A DNA stretch of 64,000 nt from JADCRZ01 sp037718865. Lineage in GTDB: Bacteria; Bacteroidota; Bacteroidia; Chitinophagales; Chitinophagaceae. The stretch lies in NCBI GenBank assembly GCA_037718865.1, contig JBBJMP010000030.1, forward strand, positions 3,348-67,347. The letters run 5' to 3'. Of this stretch, positions 9,280-16,224 are shown in pieces (the first letter of the stretch is position 1; the number at the start of each line of letters is the position of its first letter). Under the pieces are notes generated by a model. It was not told the origin of the DNA, did no database searches, and saw nothing but the letters and a program-made list of their open reading frames with translations. A program made the translations under genes and the position numbers.

Positions 9280-10305
9280 ATGAAAATGAAAATTATTACA
9301 GTACTATTTTTGATATTTTCGATGGATTCATCCTATGCACAGGATCCGACTTTTTCACAATTTTTTTCCTCTCCCTTAAATGTAAATCCGGCATTAACTG
9401 CTAATATTAATGCGGACTGGAGGGCAATTTCAAATTACAGAAGTCAGTGGATGGGGGATGGAAGCCCGTATGTTACCGGCACAGTATCTTATGATAGTAA
9501 AATACTACAACATAAAAATGCATTTATAGAAGAAAATAATTTTCTTGGTTTGGGTGGCATGTTGATGTTTGATCGTGCAATGGAAGGTGTTGCAAAGGGA
9601 ACCTTTGCATCCCTTAATTTATCCTATAATATTAAATTGATTGATGGCGATAAAAAACACAGGCTCGGTATTGGTTTTGGGGGATCTTATGGGCACAGAA
9701 CAGTAGATTACAGCAGGCTTAATTTTGAAGATCAATGGACAGGCTTTGGGTTTAATACCAACTTGCCTACAGGTGAATCCGCATTATCTAATATGAAAGA
9801 CTTTCTCTCTATAAATACCGGGCTTACTTACAGCATTACCAGTGAGAACAGCAATTTTGATATGGGGGTGGCAGCCTTTCATGTAAACAAGCCAAGGCAA
9901 ACTTTTTTAAAGGATGAAAATCAAACCCTGGCAATAAGAAAAGTTGCTCACGCAAATTTTGAAACGTATTTAAATGACAGAACTATTTTGAATGTAAATG
10001 CTATTTATCAGTTGCAGAGTGGTGCACAAAGAAGCACAAGCTATTTATCAGCAGGGGGTGGATTGGGTTATTATCTAGGAGAAGATAAAGGCCCAATTAT
10101 AAACGCAGGGTTATGGTATTGGAAGGAAAATGGTTTCATGCCTTATGTAGGCCTGTCAATAAATAATTTGCAATTTGGGATTACGTATGAAATTATAACT
10201 TCTAAATTAAATAATGCCGCACGAAAACCGAAATCTGTGGAACTTTCCATAATATTAAGGGGTTCAAGGGAGCCATTCAAAAATATTCCCTGCCCATGGA
10301 AGTAA
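9280..10305 (+). CDS. PorP/SprF family type IX secretion outer-membrane protein
   Basis: 341 residues with a short signal peptide (MKMKIITVLFLIFSMDSSYA) and the family's typical opening, QDPTFSQFFSSPLNVNPALT, then ADWRAISNYRSQW. The rest is a beta-rich outer-membrane barrel of usual length (GIGFGGSYGHRTVDYS, GLSINNLQFGITYE). Family members are encoded next to SprB-type adhesins and help deliver or anchor them at the surface. Here the gene starts five bases after the adhesin stop, so the two are almost certainly co-transcribed and form one export pair. No gldK-N or other core T9SS gene is in the window, so the machine itself must be encoded elsewhere. Confidence 0.92.
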   Translation: MKMKIITVLFLIFSMDSSYAQDPTFSQFFSSPLNVNPALTANINADWRAISNYRSQWMGDGSPYVTGTVSYDSKILQHKNAFIEENNFLGLGGMLMFDRAMEGVAKGTFASLNLSYNIKLIDGDKKHRLGIGFGGSYGHRTVDYSRLNFEDQWTGFGFNTNLPTGESALSNMKDFLSINTGLTYSITSENSNFDMGVAAFHVNKPRQTFLKDENQTLAIRKVAHANFETYLNDRTILNVNAIYQLQSGAQRSTSYLSAGGGLGYYLGEDKGPIINAGLWYWKENGFMPYVGLSINNLQFGITYEIITSKLNNAARKPKSVELSIILRGSREPFKNIPCPWK

Positions 10306-10378
10306 GTGTTTATATTTTTTAATTTTTATCTAATAATATTTATTTTTCTATTTAGAATTAATAAATAATAGTGTACAC

Positions 10379-10526
10379 GTGAAACGTAAAACAGTCACCT
10401 ATACCAGTACCCTTCCAAATAGTCTAATGGAAGAAGTTGTTGAAATATTCTAGAAAGAAAAACATCTCAAAAAATAAAGTAGTCCAAGTTGCTTTAAAAA
10501 ATCTATTGAAGGAAGAGATCAAGTAA
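10379..10526 (+). pseudogene. Ribbon-helix-helix (antitoxin-like) small gene, frameshifted
   Basis: From GTG 10379 the frame reads KRKTVTYTSTLPNSLMEEVV, then EIF and a stop. Shifting one base gives SRKKNISKNKVVQVALKNLL and KEEIK, then a stop at 10524-10526. Joined, this is a complete small ribbon-helix-helix protein of the kind seen as antitoxins or plasmid regulators (beta strand TVTYTSTLP, then two helices). A single indel at about 10450 breaks it. No toxin gene is adjacent. The assignment is motif-based. Confidence 0.5.
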
Positions 10527-10540
10527 AAGCAAAAAAAACA

Positions 10541-10860
10541 AACAACTTCCAACGTACGCTCCCTGCTGCGCAAACTGATTTTGCCAATTACCTTTTTAAA
10601 GACCTTATATTTGATTTTGTGCTGGCAAAAGAAAATGCCGACGAACGAAATATAGAAGAAAAACTGGCAACTCCCATCACAAAATTTTTATTAGAACTTG
10701 GTCAGGGCTTTGCATTTTAGCAAACAAATTTATTTTGAAATTGGCGGTACAGCTTAACTTTTATGTAAACATAGTAAGCAATAAAATGAAAGGCATTCAT
10801 GATCAGGATACAATTGGACTACTGCTTTGCAAAGGCAAAATATCGAAAATGTATATATAA
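10541..10860 (+). pseudogene. DUF1016/YhcG-type PD-(D/E)XK nuclease gene remnant with the core deleted
   Basis: Conserved pieces of the DUF1016 family lie in order but in different frames: NNFQRTLPAAQTDFANYLFK and DLIFDFV; ITKFLLELGQGFAF followed by a stop; KQIYFEIGG; and LNFYVNIVSNKM, then TIGLLLCKGK. In intact proteins some 35-45 residues carrying the catalytic motif (the 'DLLFYH...VIELK' region) lie between the EIGG-like and LNFYV-like blocks; here they are absent. The N-terminal half is also missing. The gene is thus a decayed fragment without its active site. The family function (nuclease, often near restriction systems) is general knowledge. Confidence 0.65.
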
Positions 10861-10871
10861 AACAAGCCGGT

Positions 10872-11000
10872 ATGAGAGCCTACAATGAAAGGAAGTATCT
10901 CAATGAGGGCAGTAGCAAATTTTGGAATAGGTTAAATAATACTAGTCTCTGGATTATAGCAGTTTTATCATTATGTATATCTATATACGTGCGCCGTTAA
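10872..11000 (+). CDS. Small hypothetical protein with a C-terminal membrane helix, 42 residues
   Basis: A short frame from ATG 10872 to TAA 10998-11000. It is polar at first (MRAYNERKYLNEGSSKFWNR) and then a membrane-spanning stretch (LWIIAVLSLCISIYV) ending in two arginines. The frame stays open upstream to about 10845, inside the DUF1016 remnant, so it may be the tail of a larger lost gene. I do not recognise it. Confidence 0.2.
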   Translation: MRAYNERKYLNEGSSKFWNRLNNTSLWIIAVLSLCISIYVRR

Positions 11001-11106
11001 GTAGGTTTTAGCCAATTACCCTGCACCCAGGATTAATAAAAAGGCTTTTGCTGACATACTTAAAACATACCCAATTTGTGTTGCAAATTGTATTGCAAAT
11101 CCCCAA

Positions 11107-11137
11107 AAACAAAAAAGGCTTCAGTTTCCTGAAACCC
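11107..11137 (-). terminator. Rho-independent terminator of tRNA-Val
   Basis: On the minus strand, about 15 bases after the tRNA, the sequence reads GGTTTCAG-GAAA-CTGAAGCC (one G-T wobble) followed by a run of T (11111-11116). An eight-pair stem with a GAAA tetraloop and U-tract is a textbook intrinsic terminator. Confidence 0.8.
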
Positions 11138-11151
11138 TTATTCCGCCAGTG

Positions 11152-11226
11152 TGGGAGTTGACGGGTTCGAACCGCCGACCCTCTGCTTGTAAGGCAGATG
11201 CTCTGAACCAGCTGAGCTAAACTCCC
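11152..11226 (-). tRNA. tRNA-Val (anticodon TAC)
   Basis: The minus strand folds into a full cloverleaf: acceptor GGGAGTT/AACTCCC, D arm GCTC-AGCTGGTTCA-GAGC, anticodon stem TCTGC/GCAGA with loop CTTACAA (anticodon TAC, valine), a five-base variable region, and the T arm with GGTTCGAACC. The CCA end is not encoded (CAC follows the discriminator A). The 3' end faces the accessory island to the left, which makes this tRNA a plausible integration target. Confidence 0.95.
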
Positions 11227-11369
11227 ATTTATTCGTCGGGATTGCAAAGATAAGGCTTGAAAGATTTCTGCAAAATTTTTCTAAACCGTCTCTTACCCTC
11301 ACTTCTGCGCGTTCAAATGGTCAACGATAAACTCTTCACGCCATACTTGCCGTGAAACGTTTAATTTTG

Positions 11370-11681
11370 ATGAAACAGAGACACATGACAAAGGAAGGTG
11401 TTAACATTAAAACGGAGCTGGAGACAGACGTACTGACGGCGAATGAGCATCCTTATCACCTGGTAGTATGGAACGATGAAGTAAATACGTTTGAATGGGT
11501 TATCGAAACCCTGGTTGACATCTGCAAACAGTCTCCGGAACAGGCAGAACAATGTGCTCTGCTGATCCACACCCAGGGTAAGTATGCCGTCAAACACGGC
11601 ACCTACGACGAACTCAAACCCATGTGCGACGCTATCACCGACAGGGGTATAGGAGCGACCATAGAAGTAACAGTACATTAA
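11370..11681 (+). CDS. clpS: ATP-dependent Clp protease adaptor protein ClpS
   Basis: About 100 residues. ClpS is the bacterial N-recognin: it binds proteins with N-terminal Leu, Phe, Tyr or Trp and hands them to ClpA(C)P for degradation. The core is complete: HLVVWNDEVNTFEWVIETL (the binding-pocket loop with N-D-E), CKQSPEQAEQCALLIHTQGK and KPMCDAITDRGIGATIE. The N-terminal tail is short and variable, as usual. The start is uncertain: GTG 11352, ATG 11370 and ATG 11385 are all in frame and none has a strong ribosome-binding site. The next gene is aat, which creates ClpS substrates, so the two probably act in one pathway. Confidence 0.92.
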   Translation: MKQRHMTKEGVNIKTELETDVLTANEHPYHLVVWNDEVNTFEWVIETLVDICKQSPEQAEQCALLIHTQGKYAVKHGTYDELKPMCDAITDRGIGATIEVTVH

Positions 11682-11766
11682 CATGATCGGTCAGTTACAC
11701 AAATACCCGATCACCAAACTCAATACAACCGCCTGTTTCCTCCAGGTGTCACAACACGCCTAAGTC

Positions 11767-12411
11767 ATGCCCATCTTTGACCTTGATGATGAACCTGATT
11801 TTCCTCCCGTTCATCTAGCCGAACCCGATGGCCTGCTGGCCATAGGCGGAGACCTTTCGCAGGCTCGCCTGTTATCAGCCTACCGCAGCGGGATCTTTCC
11901 CTGGTACGAAAGCTCCGACATTCTCTGGTGGTGCCCCGACCCCAGGTTTATACTGTTTCCCAAAGAACTGAATGTAAGTAAAAGTATGCGGTCCCTGTTA
12001 AACAAAAATGCTTTTACTTTCACAATAGACGGCGATTTTGAACAGGTGATCAACCATTGTCAAACAATAACCCGCACGGCGCAATCAGGGACATGGATAA
12101 CGGAAGCTGTAAAACAAGCATATACGCTTTTGCATACGTCAGGATATGCCCATAGCGCAGAAGCCTGGCAGAATAACGAGCTGGTCGGTGGCTTGTACGG
12201 AGTACGCCTGGGCAAGGTTTTCTTTGGAGAAAGCATGTTCAGCAGAACAAGCAATGCCAGCAAGTATGCTTTCATCAAGTTCGTAATGCAATTGCAACAA
12301 GAAGGCATTGAGTTAATAGACTGCCAGGTATATACTCCACACCTGGAAAGCCTGGGAGCGCGGATGATAGCCAGGGCACGCTTTATATCTCTCCTTAACA
12401 AGTATCAATAA
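11767..12411 (+). CDS. aat: Leucyl/phenylalanyl-tRNA--protein transferase
   Basis: 214 residues, usual length. Aat transfers Leu or Phe from charged tRNA to the N-terminal Lys or Arg of proteins, making a destabilising N-terminus read by ClpS. Family blocks seen: FPPVHLAEPDGLLAIGGDLS, YRSGIFPWY, LWWCPDPRFILFP, GTWITEAVKQAY, HSAEAWQNNELVGGLYGVRL with GKVFFGESMFS, and IDCQV-TPHLESLGA near the end. It lies 85 bases after clpS on the same strand, so the substrate-making enzyme and the adaptor are neighbours. The call is secure. Confidence 0.96.
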   Translation: MPIFDLDDEPDFPPVHLAEPDGLLAIGGDLSQARLLSAYRSGIFPWYESSDILWWCPDPRFILFPKELNVSKSMRSLLNKNAFTFTIDGDFEQVINHCQTITRTAQSGTWITEAVKQAYTLLHTSGYAHSAEAWQNNELVGGLYGVRLGKVFFGESMFSRTSNASKYAFIKFVMQLQQEGIELIDCQVYTPHLESLGARMIARARFISLLNKYQ

Positions 12412-12439
12412 GATTGTTGAATTAACTACTTAGGAAAGG

Positions 12440-12488
12440 TTGAATATTGAGCATTGAACATTGCTCATTTGTATTTCTAAATATTCAA
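12440..12488. repeat. Intergenic palindrome between convergent genes
   Basis: The outer arms TTGAATATT (12440-12448) and AATATTCAA (12480-12488) are perfect inverted repeats. Inside them TGAGCA and TGCTCA form a second stem. It lies between the ends of aat and the esterase gene, which converge, and may act as a bidirectional terminator or be a copy of an intergenic repeat. There is no clear T-run. Confidence 0.5.
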
Positions 12489-12531
12489 TACGCAACTTAT
12501 AATGTTGAAATGCTCGTTCAATCATGCCGAC

Positions 12532-13263
12532 TTAAAACCGGGTACCCAGATAATGAGGCAACATATCCCTCCAGGTGGGCCAGTCATGTCTCATGTCCTG
12601 TCCCCAAACATCGAGTTCATACCAGATTCCTTTACTATACAGAACTCCGGCAAAACGGCGGGCCGCTTCGGGATCTTCAAAGTCGCCGCTGCCGGTTAAA
12701 AGATGGATGTGCCCGCTCCGGCGGATTTGTTCGAGGATATGATGATCCGTAAGATTCGGCATATAATGGATCGGGCTGTTAAAGTATACATCCTCATCAT
12801 AATAGCCGCGGGTGTACTCGGTGAGGTCATAGACCCCACTCATAGCGATGCATCCGTTGATCAGGTCGGGTCTTTTAAAAAACAGATTGGCACTATGCAG
12901 CGCTCCGAAAGAGGCGCCACAGGTTATGATGGGCGTGTCCCAGCTGGTATTGTTACGTATAAACGGAACCACTTCATTATAAATATAATCGTTGAACTGC
13001 ATGTGACGAATGATCTTATGCCTGGGATCCATATTGTGATTCAGCCAGCTTTCATTATTTATGCTGTTGACGGAAAAGACCTTGCACTTACCTCCGTTGA
13101 CGAAAGGGGCAATGGAATCCATGAGCTGAAACCGTTCATATTCCAGGAAGTCGGCCGCGGCAGTGGGAACCATCAACAGGGCAAAACCATAATGTCCATA
13201 AACGGCTACCGGCATTTCTTTATGTAAGGAGGGACTAAACCAGGAGGTTATATGTCTTTCCAT
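12532..13263 (-). CDS. Esterase-family alpha/beta hydrolase
   Basis: About 243 residues from the ATG at 13263 (MERHITSWFSPSLHKEMPV), preferred over the one 33 bases upstream because the family begins here. It resembles the putative esterase family PF00756 (esterase D-like). The nucleophile elbow is in CGASFGALHS (serine), the acid is probably in GSGDFEDP, and the histidine is in QDMRHDWPTWRDMLP near the end. There is no signal peptide, so it is probably cytoplasmic. The substrate cannot be predicted. The gene converges on aat and stands alone. Confidence 0.85.
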   Translation of the reverse strand: MERHITSWFSPSLHKEMPVAVYGHYGFALLMVPTAAADFLEYERFQLMDSIAPFVNGGKCKVFSVNSINNESWLNHNMDPRHKIIRHMQFNDYIYNEVVPFIRNNTSWDTPIITCGASFGALHSANLFFKRPDLINGCIAMSGVYDLTEYTRGYYDEDVYFNSPIHYMPNLTDHHILEQIRRSGHIHLLTGSGDFEDPEAARRFAGVLYSKGIWYELDVWGQDMRHDWPTWRDMLPHYLGTRF

Positions 13264-13521
13264 AATCACTTGATTTAAAGCGCTGAAAATAAACAATTAT
13301 TTATTTGAATGATTTCTTTTCCGGTAATTTTCCCGGATCGGGCCTTCTTAAATCTAAAATAATTGATTAACTTTGAAATGAAGCATATATTTACGCTAAG
13401 CGGGCGCTATTTATGGCAGGCAAAAATTTTCACTTAACTGTACGGCCCTCTACTAAAACCTGGGTTGAACCTATAGGAAACAATAAAAACCTGAGTTTTA
13501 TTTACAGCTAAATAATTTATC

Positions 13522-13629
13522 ATGAAAAAGATTTTTGACTTATCTAATGCCAGCACCGGAAAACTGGCATTGATCGTAATTGCACTGTACGCGATCATAG
13601 TTGCTATTACTTATTTTAACTTCAGATAA
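13522..13629 (+). CDS. Small single-span membrane protein, 35 residues
   Basis: ATG 13522 to TAA 13627-13629. The product is a short polar head (MKKIFDLSNASTGK) followed by one hydrophobic helix (LALIVIALYAIIVAITYF) and NFR. It is well separated from both neighbours, in a gap of about 480 bases. A -7-like TAACTTTG lies at 13369-13376, far upstream. The composition is that of a real small membrane protein and not of chance sequence, but no family is recognised. Confidence 0.45.
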   Translation: MKKIFDLSNASTGKLALIVIALYAIIVAITYFNFR

Positions 13630-13779
13630 GCAAACTGTATACACCACACTTTTCCTTTTGCTGAGCCCTCAGCGCAGGCATTTTATTGGTTAGCCTGATC
13701 CAACTAATTACTATATTTCTTCATTTCACTCATTTGCAAATCCTGATTTGAATATATTTGACTGTTTAAATCTTTGCTT

Positions 13780-14679
13780 ATGGACTTCGGACTTTTACCT
13801 GCTGAGGAACTGGATGCAGTTAATTTTGAACTGGCGGTGGATTCCGCATTTACAACGAAAACGCTGTCATCTGCTGTTAAGCAAACCAATCCCGGGGTTT
13901 ACATCGGTTGCGCCAAATGGGGACGAAAGGAATGGGTGGGCAAGATTTATCCTGCCCGGACCAAAGAAGCAAATTTTCTTGACCATTACGTCAGGCATTT
14001 TAACAGTATCGAATTGAACGCGACCCATTACAAGGTTCATGGGCCGTCTGTTATAGCCAACTGGGCAGCCAAAGCAAATCAGACTAATTTCAGGTTTTGT
14101 CCTAAAGTACCCCAATCCATCAGCCATTTCAGCAATCTTATCACGCCGCAGGCTCAGGAGACCACAAGTAAATTTTTACAGGGAATACTTTCTTTCGGTG
14201 AGCACCTCGGTCCCATTTTCCTGCAGCTCAGCGATAAATTTTCGCCGGCAAAAAAAGAAAACCTGTTCAGTTACCTGAGAAGCCTGCCTTCAGACTTATC
14301 TTTTTTTGTCGAGGTCCGTCATCCCGGCTGGTTTGCGGATACCCTGATCAGAGAGGAATACTTAAATACACTCAAGGATTATGGCGTAGGAGCCGTAATA
14401 ACCGATACAGCAGGCAGAAGGGACTGTGTGCATATGGAACTGACGGTACCGAAGGCTTTCATCCGTTTCGTCGGAAATAACTTACATCGTACAGATTACA
14501 CGCGGATCGATGCCTGGGTTCAACGCATAAAATACTGGTTGGATAATGGTTTACAGGAGGTGTATTTTTTCATGCATCATTCTGACGAGAAAGATTCTCC
14601 CGCATCATGCGCATATGTTGTCGAGCAGGTGAACAGGCACTGTAATTTGCAGTTGATAAAACCGCAGTTTTTGGTGTGA
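13780..14679 (+). CDS. DUF72 domain-containing protein (YecE-like)
   Basis: About 299 residues, TIM-barrel-like DUF72 family. Features seen: YIGCAKWGRKEWVGKIYP, the block NSIELNATHYKVHGPSVIAN, then FRFCPKVPQSISH, LGPIFLQLSDKFSP, FFVEVRHPGWFAD, and a C-terminal VYFFMHHSDEKDSP. The biochemical role of the family is unknown. The ATG at 13780 is preferred over a TTG six bases earlier. About 45 residues precede the domain, a little longer than usual. It converges on the exonuclease gene to the right, across a repeat-rich gap. Confidence 0.9.
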   Translation: MDFGLLPAEELDAVNFELAVDSAFTTKTLSSAVKQTNPGVYIGCAKWGRKEWVGKIYPARTKEANFLDHYVRHFNSIELNATHYKVHGPSVIANWAAKANQTNFRFCPKVPQSISHFSNLITPQAQETTSKFLQGILSFGEHLGPIFLQLSDKFSPAKKENLFSYLRSLPSDLSFFVEVRHPGWFADTLIREEYLNTLKDYGVGAVITDTAGRRDCVHMELTVPKAFIRFVGNNLHRTDYTRIDAWVQRIKYWLDNGLQEVYFFMHHSDEKDSPASCAYVVEQVNRHCNLQLIKPQFLV

Positions 14680-14803
14680 GATGTGAAAGGTGAGAGGTAA
14701 GATGTGGAATAAAATCTTCGACATTATTCTGACCTTTCACATCTCACTTTTCACATCTCACTTTTCACATCTCACATCTCCCATCTTACATCTCACAATC
14801 TAA
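14676..14803. repeat. CACATCTCAC repeat cluster with 16-bp inverted repeat in a convergent gap
   Basis: GTGAGATGTGAAAGGT (14676-14691) and its exact complement (14732-14747) flank a 40-base loop. The right arm is followed by further copies of the 14-base unit TTTTCACATCTCAC and the variants ATCTCCC and TTACATCTCAC, up to the stop codon of the minus-strand gene. The left arm overlaps the stop of the DUF72 gene. Relatives of the motif occur in three other convergent gaps of the window. Confidence 0.8.
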
Positions 14804-16132
14804 TCAAAACCCGACCTTCAGATGCGGATACTTCTCCGCATACTGATAAACCAGTCCGCGTATATAGTCGTTATCCGGATACGGCGTAAGGTTTGATTTC
14901 AGTTCATCAATATCTGAAATCAGGTAATGCTGGGGCAGGTAACCCATTCCATAGAATCTTCCCTGTTCCACCAGCAGGCAACTTTGCTCCGTTTGCAATT
15001 TGCCGTTTCCCATTAGGGCAAAACTGGGTAATCGCCGACCGAGGGTTTCAATGGCCTGCATTACGCGGCCATTATACATGACAGGATCTTCTTCTATCGT
15101 AACCATATTTTTATTTACAAAACAAAGTCCTTCATCCAATTGAAAATCCCTGACCAGCTTCCTCAACAAAGCATAGCCCTGTTGCAGTATGGTAAACGTA
15201 TACAGCGGCTGCAGGTGTTTTCGTTTTTTCTCAATGCCTAATCGCAGGTAGCCGTTCTGGTCCTCGAACGAGTACAAGCCATAACTATGTTCAAAACGCT
15301 TCTGGCTGCGGTTGTATTCAGGCCACAGACGGCGGATCTCTGCACTTTCGAGGATCAAAGCCATGAGTTCGCTGCCGCAGACCTGGTGAGTGATGCTGTA
15401 AACGTTCCGGAGAAATTCCTGTTTACGCCTGCTCTTATCGTTATTGCAAAAGTGGCTCTTTACCCTTTGCAGCAGGTTCCTGGCCTTCCCGACATAGATG
15501 ATCTTGTTCTTTTGATTGTGGAAATAATAAACGCCAGGCAGACCCGGCAATTGATCTATTTGCTCAACAGGTAAATGAGGAGGTAGATATTGCTCCTTGC
15601 ACTTTCCCTTCAGCATGAATTGCACATGCCCGCCAGTATCTGCGCGGAGTATCCTGGAGAACAACTCAACCGTGGCCGCCGCATCCCCGATGGCCCGGTG
15701 CCGGTCCTTTATCAGGATATCCAGTTCCCTGCAAATAGAACCTAGTCCATATTTAGTGTAACCCGGAAACACTTTTTTGCTTAAGCGGACCGTACAAAGC
15801 TTTTTACAGTTCAACTCAAAACCATGCTGTTGCAAGTGATGCTTGATAAAGGAATAATCAAAATTCACATTATGGGCAACGAATATTTTTCCCTGCAACA
15901 GATTAAAGATATGGGCAGCGACCTCTTCAAACCGGGGTGCACCATAAACCATCTCGTTGGAAATGCCGGTTAAAGCAGTAATATACCTGGGTATGGGAAT
16001 GCCGGGATTTATAAGGGTATGATAATGCCCTTCTATGCTGTTTCCATCATGCAGGAATATGGCTATCTCCGTTATGCCATTGGCTCCTGCATAACCTCCG
16101 GTAGTCTCAATATCTATGATTGCAAACGACAC
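14804..16132 (-). CDS. DnaQ-like 3'-5' exonuclease fused to a GIY-YIG nuclease domain
   Basis: 442 residues. The N-terminal half is an epsilon-type exonuclease of the DEDD class: D7 and E9 in AIIDIETTG, VAHNVNFDYSFIKHHL, and HRAIGDAAATVEL supplying the later H and D. It is followed by a UvrC-like GIY-YIG domain at about 200-280 (LPGLPGVYYF, then KIIYVGKARNLLQRVKSHF) and about 160 further residues with no named domain. Proteins with this build are annotated as 'exonuclease domain/GIY-YIG' or Cho-like. A role in DNA repair is likely but the substrate is not shown. There is no UvrBC or HhH domain. It is transcribed alone and divergently from valS. Confidence 0.9.
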   Translation of the reverse strand: MSFAIIDIETTGGYAGANGITEIAIFLHDGNSIEGHYHTLINPGIPIPRYITALTGISNEMVYGAPRFEEVAAHIFNLLQGKIFVAHNVNFDYSFIKHHLQQHGFELNCKKLCTVRLSKKVFPGYTKYGLGSICRELDILIKDRHRAIGDAAATVELFSRILRADTGGHVQFMLKGKCKEQYLPPHLPVEQIDQLPGLPGVYYFHNQKNKIIYVGKARNLLQRVKSHFCNNDKSRRKQEFLRNVYSITHQVCGSELMALILESAEIRRLWPEYNRSQKRFEHSYGLYSFEDQNGYLRLGIEKKRKHLQPLYTFTILQQGYALLRKLVRDFQLDEGLCFVNKNMVTIEEDPVMYNGRVMQAIETLGRRLPSFALMGNGKLQTEQSCLLVEQGRFYGMGYLPQHYLISDIDELKSNLTPYPDNDYIRGLVYQYAEKYPHLKVGF

Positions 16133-16192
16133 GTGACAAATTTAAAAGCTAAAATACTAATCTTTTTGGCAATTTAATCTTTGCTGATTGAT

Positions 16193-16200
16193 TACATTTG
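16193..16200 (+). promoter_or_regulatory. Bacteroidota -7 promoter box (TACATTTG) for valS
   Basis: TACATTTG matches the TANNTTTG consensus of the Bacteroidota primary sigma factor exactly and lies 25 bases before the valS ATG. The -33 element (TTTG) is not at perfect spacing; TTTTTGG lies upstream near 16163-16169. Predicted only. Confidence 0.4.
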
Positions 16201-16224
16201 CCATCCTTAAATTGGCCTTTGTTC

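Noticed and set aside
11008..11247. Open frame of 79 codons on the minus strand
   Set aside because: It runs through the tRNA-Val gene and its terminator, so it is not a protein gene.
12447..13227. Plus-strand open frames opposite the esterase
   Set aside because: They are shadows of the minus-strand esterase gene, which has a full catalytic triad.
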